DNA of 64,000 nt, taken from the NCBI GenBank assembly GCA_015655015.1, contig JAATFV010000132.1, forward strand, positions 1-64,000, in the 5' to 3' direction. The notes under the pieces were generated by a model that saw nothing but the letters and a program-made list of their open reading frames with translations, ran no database searches and was not told where the DNA came from. Made by a program: the position numbers and the translations under genes. Positions 9,606 through 18,119 of the stretch are shown piece by piece. Origin of the DNA: Chitinophagales bacterium. Lineage in GTDB: Bacteria > Bacteroidota > Bacteroidia > Chitinophagales > Chitinophagaceae. Position 1 is the stretch's first letter; every line of letters starts with the position of its first letter.

Positions 9606-9789
9606 ATGAAAATTCTTCTGTCATGAATGCGTCCGTTACTTCACGCAGCAGCATAGAAGAACCTTCTATCCGTTTGTCTAATTAATAATTTGGTAACATG
9701 GAACGAGAGGAGGGCAAAACAGCGTAAAATTCAATGAAACCCTTTAGCATAAAGAGTTTCAACGAAAAAACAAGCGTCAAAAGAAATAC

Positions 9790-9797
9790 TATATTTG
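9790..9797 (+). promoter_or_regulatory. Candidate -7 box of the ECF sigma gene
   Basis: TATATTTG matches the Bacteroidota -7 consensus TAnnTTTG and lies only 10 nt before the sigma start codon, so the leader would be very short. No convincing -33 TTG was seen at 19 nt, so the call is moderate. Confidence 0.45.
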
Positions 9798-9807
9798 TTT
9801 CGAATTA

Positions 9808-10368
9808 ATGTCAAAGGTTATGCAGGCAACTGATAAAGCAGCCCTTTTCGAAAAAATTTTCTATGCTACAAAGGACAGGGTTTTTGGATTCACCAAAAAG
9901 ATCCTGCAGGATGACTCCAAAGTACAGGATTGCATGCAGCAATGTTATATGAAACTTTGGGAATCACTGGACCGCATCGATACGGAAAAAGAAATGCTCC
10001 CGCTATTGTATACGTATGCGCGTAACAGTTGTATCGACCATTTACGAAAGAATGCCCGTTATGTCTGGATGGAAGATATGGGCGTGCTCACGGAAAAAAT
10101 GAACGTGGAAAATGATATAGAGGCCAGACTGAGACGGGAAGATACCGATACGGAGATCTCCGGACTATTCAGGCAAATGTCTTCGCGCCGCCGACAGGTA
10201 TTCACTCTCGTCAAGTTGAACGGCTTCAGTTATCAGGAAGTGTCCGAACAATTGAACATCAGCATCAGCACCGTGGAAAAGCATATGCATGCAGCTAATA
10301 AATCGCTGTCCCAGGAAACGACTATCAAATTGCTGGTTTGCCTCTTCATTACCCAAACACTCCAATAA
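9808..10368 (+). CDS. ECF RNA polymerase sigma factor
   Basis: A 186-residue sigma-70 family ECF factor. Region 2 is recognisable (DRVFGFTKKILQDDSKVQDCMQQCYMKLWES, then YARNSCIDHLRK) and region 4 has the helix-turn-helix (LNGFSYQEVSEQLNISISTVEKHMHAA). The C-terminus ends in a hydrophobic tail (LLVCLFITQ), a trait shared with the two other sigma factors here. It is divergent from its presumed anti-sigma factor and likely drives the SusC-SusD-ggt operon. A second ATG four codons in (9820) has an AGG just upstream and is an alternative start. Confidence 0.9.
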   Translation: MSKVMQATDKAALFEKIFYATKDRVFGFTKKILQDDSKVQDCMQQCYMKLWESLDRIDTEKEMLPLLYTYARNSCIDHLRKNARYVWMEDMGVLTEKMNVENDIEARLRREDTDTEISGLFRQMSSRRRQVFTLVKLNGFSYQEVSEQLNISISTVEKHMHAANKSLSQETTIKLLVCLFITQTLQ

Positions 10369-10644
10369 TATAACAGGTCACTACGTCTGTCCCCACGATA
10401 AATGTTACCTATCTGTACCAATGAATCACCCCCGCCCGCCGACATCAATCGCCGCATCGCGCCTGTCTGTTGCCGCACTCAATATCACAACCAGATCGTC
10501 ACATCGTTCTACTTACGCCACCTGCTGCCACCCATTTGCTCAGACACAATATTCCCATCCGTCCATCGATCGACACCATCTGCCCCATTTCCCTGCTCAA
10601 ATAATCCAGATAAAACACCAGGCCAGATCCCCCTACCTTTCCGA

Positions 10645-10662
10645 TTTAATCAAATGATTAAA
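10645..10662. promoter_or_regulatory. TetR operator candidate upstream of tetR
   Basis: A perfect inverted repeat with 8-bp arms and a 2-bp spacer (TTTAATCA-AA-TGATTAAA). It lies about 30 nt upstream of the tetR -7 box, next to where the -33 element should be. The same core, with 7-bp arms, is found in front of the efflux operon at 11692. Two copies of one palindrome at exactly the two promoters expected for a local repressor is strong contextual evidence. Confidence 0.8.
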
Positions 10663-10690
10663 AAATCTGTTTAATTATCGAAAATAGCCG

Positions 10691-10698
10691 TAGCTTTG
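10691..10698 (+). promoter_or_regulatory. Candidate -7 box of tetR
   Basis: TAGCTTTG fits the TAnnTTTG consensus, 24 nt before the chosen ATG at 10723. An AAAGGAG ribosome-binding sequence (10707-10713) lies between them, which supports the start at 10723. Confidence 0.6.
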
Positions 10699-10722
10699 CA
10701 GCTACTAAAGGAGAATTTGTGC

Positions 10723-11364
10723 ATGAGCAAAGTAAAAAAAAACGTCGTGGAAGAGGCCTCCACAGAGGAAAAAATAAAAGCAGCAGCTAAACGGCTCTTT
10801 ACCCTGAACGGCTTTGCCGCCACCAGGACCCGGGACATTGCAGAAGAGGCCGGCATCAACCTGGCCCTATTGAACTATTACTTCCGGAGCAAGCAAAAGC
10901 TGTATGATATTATCATGATAGAGAATTTCAGGCAGTTCATAGAGGGAGTAAAAGTCAACTTTTTCGACGAAAAGACCGGCATAGCTGAAAAGATCGAAAA
11001 AGTGGTCATCGCCTATATCGATTTCCTCACCGTGAACCCCTACCTGCCTCTTTTTATTCTAAATCAAATTCAGGGAAACCCATCCAAAATAGCCGCCCAG
11101 ATCAACGAAGAGGTAAGCCCCATGCGAAGTTATTTCATCAGGCAATTGCAGGAGGCGGCAAAAGAAGGGAAGATCGCCGCAATAGATCCATTCCATTTTG
11201 TTGCCAACCTGGTAGGACTAACCGTATTTCCCTTCATCGGCAAGCCGCTCCTGCAAAGAGTGACGAAAGTGGATGACGAACAATTCCAGGCCTTCATGCA
11301 GGAACGGAAAAAATTAGTGCCAATATGGATCAAAGCGATCCTCAATACCCCAATTCCAAAATAA
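10723..11364 (+). CDS. TetR/AcrR family transcriptional regulator
   Basis: A repressor of about 213 residues. The N-terminal helix-turn-helix is typical of TetR (AAAKRLFTLNGFAATRTRDIAEEAGINLALLNYYFRSK in the family pattern, with NYYFRSKQKLYDII as the recognition-helix end). The C-terminal half is an all-helical ligand-binding domain. The longer frame from 10696 is rejected because the ATG at 10723 has the AAAGGAG sequence at a good distance. The gene sits directly before the TolC-HlyD-ABC operon, and both promoters carry the same palindrome, so it very likely represses itself and the pump. Its position matches that of CecR (YbiH) before ybhGFSR in E. coli. Confidence 0.92.
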   Translation: MSKVKKNVVEEASTEEKIKAAAKRLFTLNGFAATRTRDIAEEAGINLALLNYYFRSKQKLYDIIMIENFRQFIEGVKVNFFDEKTGIAEKIEKVVIAYIDFLTVNPYLPLFILNQIQGNPSKIAAQINEEVSPMRSYFIRQLQEAAKEGKIAAIDPFHFVANLVGLTVFPFIGKPLLQRVTKVDDEQFQAFMQERKKLVPIWIKAILNTPIPK

Positions 11365-11725
11365 CTACCCATCCCAATACCAAACCCAACCACCACATGC
11401 CCGATAATATAACCCCGCCGGTAAAAAATAAATCCATGTTCTTAAAATATTCTGCCCGCTCATCCGTCTCAACTCTTAGCGACCCATTTTTCCGGATCAG
11501 CCAACAGTTTTTTTAACTATTGAACCTTGCCAAACACCCGATTTTTCAAGAGAAACACCCTAATTTTCACCCAGTTTTTATGAACTTTTTGCAACCAATT
11601 CATTATCAACAACTTTCAAAACTTTCAAGTAGACCCTTTAAAAACACCCCCTCCCCCCTTAAAAACAGCAGCCTATTTTTTTGTATACATATTAATCAAA
11701 TGATTAAAACCAAATACTAAATAAA
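11365..11725 (+). other. Gene-free AT-rich leader of the efflux operon
   Basis: About 360 nt, mostly A/C/T-rich on the plus strand with low-complexity Pro/Asn/Lys-type codons and no credible gene. It ends with a T-run plus TTTG at 11676-11683 (a possible -33 element) and the operator palindrome at 11692. No clear TAnnTTTG box was found. Confidence 0.55.
11692..11707. promoter_or_regulatory. TetR operator candidate upstream of the efflux operon
   Basis: Inverted repeat TTAATCA-AA-TGATTAA with perfect 7-bp arms, ending 18 nt before the TolC start codon. Sixteen bases are identical to the palindrome before tetR. Repressor binding here would block transcription of the whole pump operon. Confidence 0.8.
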
Positions 11726-13012
11726 ATGATTAAGTATTTCGCGTTCCTCTTTTACCTGAGCGCAGGTCCGGCCGCCGCCCAGATCACCGACAACCGCCAC
11801 AGCCCCTCACAGACCGCAACCAGCCTCACGCTCGAACAATGTTACCAGCTGGCAGAAGCTACCTACCCCCTCTCCAGGCAAAGAGGGCTCATCGAAAAAA
11901 CACGTGACTACACCATTGACAACATCGCCAAAGGCGTCTACCCCCAGCTCAATGTCTCCGGAACCGCCACCTACCAGTCCGACGTAACAAAAATCTCGGT
12001 CCCCGGTTACACCATCCCCACCGTCTCCAAAGACCAATACAAAGTATACGGCGAAGTGTCTCAAACGCTGAGCGACTTCGGCATCAACAAACAAAAGAAG
12101 CAACTAAGCCGGACCGACGCAGCCATCCAGGAAGAAAATTTAAGCACAGAGCTCTTCAAGCTAAAAGACCGGATCAACCAGCTCTTCTTCGGAGCGCTCC
12201 TGATCGACGGCCAGCTGGAACAAAACGAATTGTCAAAAAAGGATATCCGGATCGGCATGGATAAAGTACAGGCCGCCATCAACAATGGCACCGACTTCAA
12301 CAGCAGCCTGAATAAATTGAAAGCCGAATTGCTGAAGACAGACCAGCATTCCATAGACCTGAAAGCCTCCCGCAAAGCATATACAGACATGCTCAGCCTC
12401 TTCATCAACCAGGACGTTACGGATTCCACTCTCCTGGTAAAACCAGCACCCCCGGCCCTCACCGACTCGATCAACCGGCCGGAGCTGAGAGCATACGATC
12501 TCCAAACAAAATCGTATCTCCAGCAACGCCATCTCACGAAGATCAACAACTACCCGCAGTTGAGCGCGTTCTTCCAGGGAGGCCTCGGCAAACCCTCGCC
12601 CGTCAACTTCCTGTCAACCGATCTGACAGGTTACTACCTGACGGGGCTGCGCCTCAACTGGAATATCGGCGGATTATATACCTATAAAAAAGATCAGCTC
12701 ATCAATAAGAACAACCAGGAATTAGTACAGACCGAGCGGAATACCTTCCTGTTCAATACCTCCCTCACCCTAAGGCAGAAAAACGCAGACATCGTCCGTT
12801 ATCAGCAGCTGATCCAATCGGATAACGAAATTATCAGGCTGCGAGAATCCGTGAAGCAGACCTCCGCCGTCCAATTGGAGAACGGCGTCATCACCACCAA
12901 CGATTACCTGAACGATATCAACGAGGAAGCACTGGCGCGCCAGGATCGGGTACTCCATGAAACACAGCTGCTCATATCCCAATACGACCATAAAACAACA
13001 TCCGGTAATTAA
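11726..13012 (+). CDS. TolC family outer-membrane efflux protein
   Basis: A 428-residue outer-membrane channel protein. It has a signal peptide (FAFLFYLSAGPAAAQ) and the family start LTLEQCYQLAEATYPL. Long helical repeats rich in Gln, Asn and Leu follow, with barrel strands such as LTGYYLTGLRLNWNIGG. It would form the exit duct for the ABC pump encoded downstream. It is first in a same-strand run of six genes under the TetR operator. A short tandem repeat fills the gap to the next gene. Confidence 0.9.
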   Translation: MIKYFAFLFYLSAGPAAAQITDNRHSPSQTATSLTLEQCYQLAEATYPLSRQRGLIEKTRDYTIDNIAKGVYPQLNVSGTATYQSDVTKISVPGYTIPTVSKDQYKVYGEVSQTLSDFGINKQKKQLSRTDAAIQEENLSTELFKLKDRINQLFFGALLIDGQLEQNELSKKDIRIGMDKVQAAINNGTDFNSSLNKLKAELLKTDQHSIDLKASRKAYTDMLSLFINQDVTDSTLLVKPAPPALTDSINRPELRAYDLQTKSYLQQRHLTKINNYPQLSAFFQGGLGKPSPVNFLSTDLTGYYLTGLRLNWNIGGLYTYKKDQLINKNNQELVQTERNTFLFNTSLTLRQKNADIVRYQQLIQSDNEIIRLRESVKQTSAVQLENGVITTNDYLNDINEEALARQDRVLHETQLLISQYDHKTTSGN

Positions 13013-13029
13013 AAAAATCATTCGCCTGG

Positions 13030-13143
13030 AAAATCAACCCAAGGGAAAATCATCCAAAAGGAAAATCAAACAAAAGGAAAGTCAAACAAAAAAGAAAGCC
13101 AACCCAAAAGAAAGTCAACCCAAAAGGAAAATGCCCAACGCGG
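13030..13143 (+). repeat. Degenerate 16-17-bp tandem repeat between tolC and hlyD genes
   Basis: About seven units of the form AAARTCAAMCMAAAGG follow each other from 13030: six clear copies to 13127 and one decayed copy. They lie just after the tolC stop codon. Read as protein the units give a Lys/Gln/Ser-rich frame without a plausible start, so I treat the stretch as non-coding spacer. Confidence 0.8.
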
Positions 13144-13205
13144 ATCAAGTCAATAAAATCCAGGTCATTTAAATAAAATATCGAATCCCGAAAATAAAAT
13201 ATAAT

Positions 13206-14141
13206 ATGAGAAAGAGAACGCAACTTATAGTCTGGGCCTCCATCCTGGCCATTTCCTGCAACCGAAACAAACTCGACACAGATGCCTCCGGAGTCTTTGA
13301 ATCCGACGAAGTCATCGTCTCTGCCGAGCAAAACGGAAAGATCCTTTCTTTCAACTTAAATGAAGGAGATACCCTGCGCAAAGGAGCCACCGTCGGCAAC
13401 ATAGACGTATCCAATACCGTTTTGCAGCGTCAGCAGGTACAGGCCACCATACAGGCGCTCAAACAAAAAACAACCAACCCCCTGCCCCAGACAGCGCTGG
13501 TAAAAAGGCAGCTCGCCGTACAGCAATCTCAGTTAGCCCAGCAGCTACGGGAAAGGACCCGAACAGAGAACCTTCTCAAAGCAGACGCAGCTACGCAAAA
13601 ACAATTGGACGATATCAATTCCATGATCGATCAGCTGCAAAAACAGATCGCCGTCTCCGAACAACAAATTGCCCTGGACAACTCCAATATCGCCACACAG
13701 AACAGGACCGTCTTCAGCGAAAAAGACCCCCTGGAAAAATCAGTAGCCCAGATACAGGACCAGATCAATAAAGGACAAATTATCAACCCGCTCACGGGAA
13801 CGGTGCTTACCAAATACGCACTGCAAGGTGAAATGACCGTAGTGGGAAAAGCCCTGTACAAGATAGCCAACCTGGATACTGTCACCCTGAGAGCCTATAT
13901 AACAGGCTCCCAGCTGACAGGAGTAAAGCTGGGCCAGCCCGTAAAAGTTTACACGGACCAGGGAAGCAAGAACTATAAAGAATATGCAGGCCAGGTATCC
14001 TGGATCTCCGACAAATCGGAGTTCACCCCCAAAACGATCCAGACCAAGGATGAGCGTGCCAATCTTGTCTACGCAGTAAAAATAAGAGTGAAGAACGACG
14101 GGTATCTGAAATTAGGCATGTACGGTGAAGTAAAATTCTGA
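13206..14141 (+). CDS. HlyD family membrane-fusion lipoprotein
   Basis: A 311-residue periplasmic adaptor that links the ABC pump to the TolC-like channel. The N-terminus carries a lipoprotein signal (ILAISC, Cys about residue 18). Parts are a biotinyl/lipoyl-like half (VSAEQNGKILSFNLNEGDTLRKG), a long Gln-rich coiled-coil hairpin (about residues 70-185), the second lipoyl half (INPLTGTVLTKYALQGEMTVVGKALYKI) and a beta-barrel end. The arrangement matches YbhG-type adaptors. It is followed after 25 nt by the first ATPase gene. Confidence 0.9.
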   Translation: MRKRTQLIVWASILAISCNRNKLDTDASGVFESDEVIVSAEQNGKILSFNLNEGDTLRKGATVGNIDVSNTVLQRQQVQATIQALKQKTTNPLPQTALVKRQLAVQQSQLAQQLRERTRTENLLKADAATQKQLDDINSMIDQLQKQIAVSEQQIALDNSNIATQNRTVFSEKDPLEKSVAQIQDQINKGQIINPLTGTVLTKYALQGEMTVVGKALYKIANLDTVTLRAYITGSQLTGVKLGQPVKVYTDQGSKNYKEYAGQVSWISDKSEFTPKTIQTKDERANLVYAVKIRVKNDGYLKLGMYGEVKF

Positions 14142-14166
14142 TCAATGACTACGTTAAACAAGATAA

Positions 14167-15069
14167 ATGATCACGCTAAACAAGATAACGAAAACCTATA
14201 ACAAAGGCACGGTAACAGGAGTAAAGGAGATCTCCTTCTCCGTAGAAAAGGGCGAGCTGTTCGGCCTGATCGGACCCGACGGAGCAGGAAAGACCACCCT
14301 TTTCAGGATCCTCACCACCCTGCTGCTGGCGGATGAAGGCTCCGCCACCGTCAATGGTTTCGATGTAGTAAAAGACTTTACGGAAATAAGAAAAGGCGTA
14401 GGGTACATGCCCGGCAAATTCAGCCTGTACCAGGATCTCACTATAGAAGAAAACCTTAACTTCTTCGCTACCGTCTTCGGTACCACCATCAAAGAGAATT
14501 ATGACCTCATCAAAGATATTTACCAGCAGATAGAACCTTTTAAGGACCGCAGGGCAGGGAAACTATCGGGAGGCATGAAACAAAAGCTGGCTTTATGTTG
14601 TGCGTTGATACACAAGCCCGCGGTCCTTTTTTTAGACGAACCGACTACCGGAGTGGATGTCGTATCGAGAAAAGAATTCTGGGAAATGTTAAAGAGGCTG
14701 AAGGCGCAAGGCATCACCATCATGGTCTCCACACCCTACATGGATGAAGCCAATCTCTGTGACCGCATAGCGCTCATACAAAAAGGCAACATCCTCTCGA
14801 TCGATACACCACAGGGAATTATCCGGTCCTTCCCGGGCCAGCTCTACGCCGTACACTCAGCCAATGCCTTCAAATTGCTGCAGGACCTGAGAGCCTTCCC
14901 AGGAACAGCCACCTGCTTTGCCTTTGGTGACGCCCTCCATGCCACCTTCACCGATCATAAAGATAAAGAAGTCCTGTCCTGGCTGCAATCCAAAGGACAT
15001 GCCGACGTAACGATGGCCCCCATCGTCCCCGGCATCGAAGATTGTTTCATCCACCTTTTAAAAAACTGA
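14167..15069 (+). CDS. ABC transporter ATP-binding protein (first ATPase)
   Basis: A 300-residue ABC ATPase with Walker A GPDGAGKTT (residues 36-44), signature LSGGMKQKL, Walker B VLFLDEPTTGVD and a switch region STPYMDEA. This corresponds to the first half of E. coli YbhF, which is a fusion of two ATPase domains; here the halves are separate genes, 4 nt apart. It powers export through the two ABC-2 permeases encoded downstream. All catalytic motifs are intact. Confidence 0.92.
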   Translation: MITLNKITKTYNKGTVTGVKEISFSVEKGELFGLIGPDGAGKTTLFRILTTLLLADEGSATVNGFDVVKDFTEIRKGVGYMPGKFSLYQDLTIEENLNFFATVFGTTIKENYDLIKDIYQQIEPFKDRRAGKLSGGMKQKLALCCALIHKPAVLFLDEPTTGVDVVSRKEFWEMLKRLKAQGITIMVSTPYMDEANLCDRIALIQKGNILSIDTPQGIIRSFPGQLYAVHSANAFKLLQDLRAFPGTATCFAFGDALHATFTDHKDKEVLSWLQSKGHADVTMAPIVPGIEDCFIHLLKN

Positions 15070-15073
15070 TCCT

Positions 15074-15868
15074 ATGCCGGACAATTCCACTCAACCCAAT
15101 AACACAATATCCCGGGATCGCCAGACGGCCCCGCCGGTCATCATAACGGAAAAGCTGACCAAACGTTTCGGCAGCTTTATTGCCGCCAACGAATTGACCT
15201 TCGAAGTCTACAGGGGAGAGATCTTCGGCTTCCTGGGAGCCAACGGGGCAGGCAAGACCACCGCTATGCGGATGCTCTGCGGACTGCTGGCGCCATCATC
15301 CGGCAAGGCTACCATCGCCGGATTCGACGTCTACACCCAAACGGAACAAATAAAGAGACGTATCGGATATATGAGCCAGAAATTCTCCCTCTATGATGAC
15401 CTCTCCGTAGCAGAGAATATCCGGTTTTATGGAGGCATTTACGGAATGGATACCAAACAGATCAGGTCAAAAACAGCCGAACTATTACAGGAGCTGCAAT
15501 TACAGAACGAAGCAAAGACCCTGGTAAGGGAATTACCCCTTGGCTGGAAACAAAAACTGTCCTTCTCCGTATCCATCGTTCACGAACCCGACATCGTATT
15601 CCTGGATGAGCCGACAGGCGGAGTAGACCCCGTCACCCGCCGCCAGTTCTGGGACCTGATCTATTATGCCGCCGATAAAGGCGTAACGGTCTTTGTCACC
15701 ACCCACTACATGGACGAAGCAGAGTATTGCAACAGGGTATCCATCATGGTGGACGGAGTGATCGCAGCCCTCGACAGCCCCTCCAATCTCAAGAAAAAAT
15801 ATTCCGGCAATACCATGGAAGACGTCTTCTATGAGCTGGCAAGGAACGCTAAACGCAAAGACGATTAA
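15074..15868 (+). CDS. ABC transporter ATP-binding protein (second ATPase)
   Basis: A 264-residue ABC ATPase with Walker A GANGAGKTT (residues 55-63), Walker B IVFLDEPTGGVDP and the H-loop TTHYMDEAE. The signature motif is degenerate: LPLGWKQKL instead of LSGGQ. As I recall, the second ATPase of YbhF-type systems carries the same change, so one of the two composite ATP sites may be altered by design. An N-terminal Asn/Thr-rich extension of about 20 residues precedes the ATPase fold. Starts 4 nt after the first ATPase and ends one base before the permease start. Confidence 0.92.
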   Translation: MPDNSTQPNNTISRDRQTAPPVIITEKLTKRFGSFIAANELTFEVYRGEIFGFLGANGAGKTTAMRMLCGLLAPSSGKATIAGFDVYTQTEQIKRRIGYMSQKFSLYDDLSVAENIRFYGGIYGMDTKQIRSKTAELLQELQLQNEAKTLVRELPLGWKQKLSFSVSIVHEPDIVFLDEPTGGVDPVTRRQFWDLIYYAADKGVTVFVTTHYMDEAEYCNRVSIMVDGVIAALDSPSNLKKKYSGNTMEDVFYELARNAKRKDD

Positions 15869-15869
15869 C

Positions 15870-16976
15870 ATGAAACAATTAATCACTTTCATTCGAAAAG
15901 AATTCCTGCACGTCTTCCGCGACCGAAAGACATTGCTGATGCTGTTCGGCCTTCCCATCGCCCAGATCGTGTTATTCGGCTTTGCCCTGTCCAATGAGAT
16001 CAAGGATTCAAAGATCGTGGTCGTCGACTACTCCAAAGATGCCGTAACCCGTCAGATCATCAATAAAATAGCCGCCAGCAAGTATTTCGACCTGGAACAA
16101 AGCCTGCAAAGCTCCGCCCAGCTGGAAACCGCTTTTAAAAAAGGAGCCATTAAAATGGCGGTCATCTTCCCCGAAAACTTTGCGACCGACCTCATCCACA
16201 CCAACAAAGCCACCATCCAGGTGATCGCCGATGCATCCGACCCCAACCTGGCCACGACCACTACCAACTATATCACGCAGATCATTACCGACTATAACAT
16301 GGAGACAGGCAGCACCTCCGGACAACCCCTGCAAATCATGCCGGAAGTGCAGATGTTATACAACCCCGAACTAAGAGGCGCCCCTAACTTCATACCGGGG
16401 GTGATGGCCCTGGTCCTCATGCTGGTCTGCACGATGATGACTTCCGTCGCTATCGTAAAGGAAAAAGAGCTCGGCACCATGGAGATCCTGCTGGTCTCTC
16501 CCTTTAAGATCATCTATATCATCATCGCAAAGCTGGCCCCGAATCTTATCATTTCCGTGGTCAACCTCTTCATCATCCTCATACTAAGCTCGGTATTCCT
16601 CGATCTGCCCGTGAAAGGAAGCGTGCTGCTGCTGGTCTTCGACAGTATCCTCTTCATCATGACCTCTCTGTCCATCGGGCTGCTCCTGTCTATCAGCGCC
16701 AAAACACAACAGGCCGCCATGATGGGATCCCTGATGGGCATGATGCTGCCAACCATGCTGCTGACGGGCTTTTTATTCCCTATTGAAAATATGCCGCTCC
16801 CCATGCAGCTGCTGTCCAATATTGTCCCGTCCCGATGGTATTTCATCATCGTGAAAAAGGTAATGCTCAAAGGCCTCGGCTTCTCCTCCGTATGGAAAGA
16901 GACCCTCATCCTGGCAGGCATGTGTACCCTCCTGTTTGTCATCAGCCTTAGATCATTCAAAACCAGATTACAATGA
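15870..16976 (+). CDS. ABC-2 type permease (YbhS-like)
   Basis: A 368-residue inner-membrane subunit with the ABC-2 layout: an N-terminal KEFLHVFRDRKTLLMLFGLPIAQ helix, a large periplasmic domain (about residues 45-170) and five C-terminal transmembrane helices. The conserved KEKELGTMEILLVSPFK segment precedes the second helix. The frame can be extended to 15831, but the ATG at 15870, directly after the ATPase stop codon, gives the family N-terminus. It overlaps the next permease by ATGA. Confidence 0.92.
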   Translation: MKQLITFIRKEFLHVFRDRKTLLMLFGLPIAQIVLFGFALSNEIKDSKIVVVDYSKDAVTRQIINKIAASKYFDLEQSLQSSAQLETAFKKGAIKMAVIFPENFATDLIHTNKATIQVIADASDPNLATTTTNYITQIITDYNMETGSTSGQPLQIMPEVQMLYNPELRGAPNFIPGVMALVLMLVCTMMTSVAIVKEKELGTMEILLVSPFKIIYIIIAKLAPNLIISVVNLFIILILSSVFLDLPVKGSVLLLVFDSILFIMTSLSIGLLLSISAKTQQAAMMGSLMGMMLPTMLLTGFLFPIENMPLPMQLLSNIVPSRWYFIIVKKVMLKGLGFSSVWKETLILAGMCTLLFVISLRSFKTRLQ

Positions 16977-18094
16977 ACCGAACATTATTCTTTTTACTGG
17001 AAAAAGAGTTCAGACAGCTATTGCGTAACCGGCAGCTGTTCAGAACCTTGCTGATAGCACCCGTCATACAATTGATCCTGCTGCCCCTTGCAGCTGACTA
17101 TTCCGTGAAGAATATTTCCATAGCCGTAGTAGATAACGATCATTCCACCATCTCACAGAAATTGATCGCCAAGATCACCGCCTCCGGCCATTTTAAATTG
17201 ACAGGTTACACAGCTTCCTATAATGAAGCCCTGTCCATGGTCGAACAGGACAAGGCAGATCTGGCCGTCCAGATACCTGTCAATTTTGAAAGAGGATTGG
17301 TCCGGGAAAATGAACAGAAGCTCTACGTGGCCATCGATGCCATTGAAGGGACAAAGGCCAACCTCGGCGGAGCCTATCTCACCACCATCATCAAAGACTT
17401 TAATGACGACATACGGCTTAACTGGCAAAAAGTCCCGACAATGGACGACGCTCCGCAGATCACCATCGCCGCCTCCAACTGGTACAACCCGTACATGAAC
17501 TACAAATTGTACATCGTGCCTGCCATCCTCGTGACGCTGGTCACCGCCATAGCAGCCATGCAATCGGCCTTTAATATCGTGCAGGAAAAAGAAAGCGGCA
17601 CCATCGAACAGATAAATGTATCGCCGATAAAAAAACACATCTTCATTATCGGGAAGCTGATCCCCTTCCTGGTGCTGGGCATCGTTATCTTCACCATCGG
17701 CCTGTTGGTCGGATGGCTCTTTTATGGAGTTGTCCCCGCAGGCAACCTCCTGGTATTATATGCCTCGCTGGTTACGTACTTCTTTGCCATGCTGGGATTG
17801 GGCCTGCTCGTCTCCACCTATTCCTCCACACAGATGCAGGCCATGTCCCTCTCTTTCTTTTTTATCAACATCTTCAATATGATGAGCGGCGCATTCAGCT
17901 CCGTAGACAGCATGCCCCAATGGGCGCAGAACATCGTAGTAGCCTTCCCTCCCAGCCATTTCATTAAAATAATGCGGATGGTCGTATTGAAAGGCAGCGG
18001 CTTTAGCGACGTAGCCTATCACCTCGCCGCCATGGCGGTCATCGGAATTGTCTTGAATACCTGGGCCGTTTTGAATTATAGGAAAACAAGCTGA
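16973..18094 (+). CDS. ABC-2 type permease (YbhR-like)
   Basis: A 373-residue partner permease with the same layout: KEFRQLLRNRQLFRTLLIAPVIQ helix, a periplasmic domain, QEKESGTIEQINVSPIKK before the membrane block, and C-terminal helices. It starts inside the stop codon of the preceding permease (4-nt overlap), which implies translational coupling and a heterodimeric pump. It is the last gene of the operon and runs toward the convergent uxaA gene with only 25 nt between the stops; I saw no clear terminator hairpin there. Confidence 0.92.
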   Translation: MNRTLFFLLEKEFRQLLRNRQLFRTLLIAPVIQLILLPLAADYSVKNISIAVVDNDHSTISQKLIAKITASGHFKLTGYTASYNEALSMVEQDKADLAVQIPVNFERGLVRENEQKLYVAIDAIEGTKANLGGAYLTTIIKDFNDDIRLNWQKVPTMDDAPQITIAASNWYNPYMNYKLYIVPAILVTLVTAIAAMQSAFNIVQEKESGTIEQINVSPIKKHIFIIGKLIPFLVLGIVIFTIGLLVGWLFYGVVPAGNLLVLYASLVTYFFAMLGLGLLVSTYSSTQMQAMSLSFFFINIFNMMSGAFSSVDSMPQWAQNIVVAFPPSHFIKIMRMVVLKGSGFSDVAYHLAAMAVIGIVLNTWAVLNYRKTS

Positions 18095-18119
18095 TGTTTT
18101 CCGGCCAGCGTATCGCCGA

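Larger units (their letters stand above)
10369..10722 (+). other. Gene-free region holding tetR control sites
   Basis: About 350 nt between the sigma gene and tetR. The first 270 nt show nothing I can interpret; short open frames there lack coding character. The last 80 nt hold the palindrome at 10645 and the -7 box at 10691 described separately. Confidence 0.6.

Noticed and set aside
9019-9609. Cys/Gln-rich and Leu-rich open frames over the fecR repeat
   Set aside because: Both are products of the 21-bp repeat read in other frames.
12957-13172. Lys/Gln-rich frame over the tolC-hlyD gap
   Set aside because: It starts inside tolC and consists of the translated tandem repeat.
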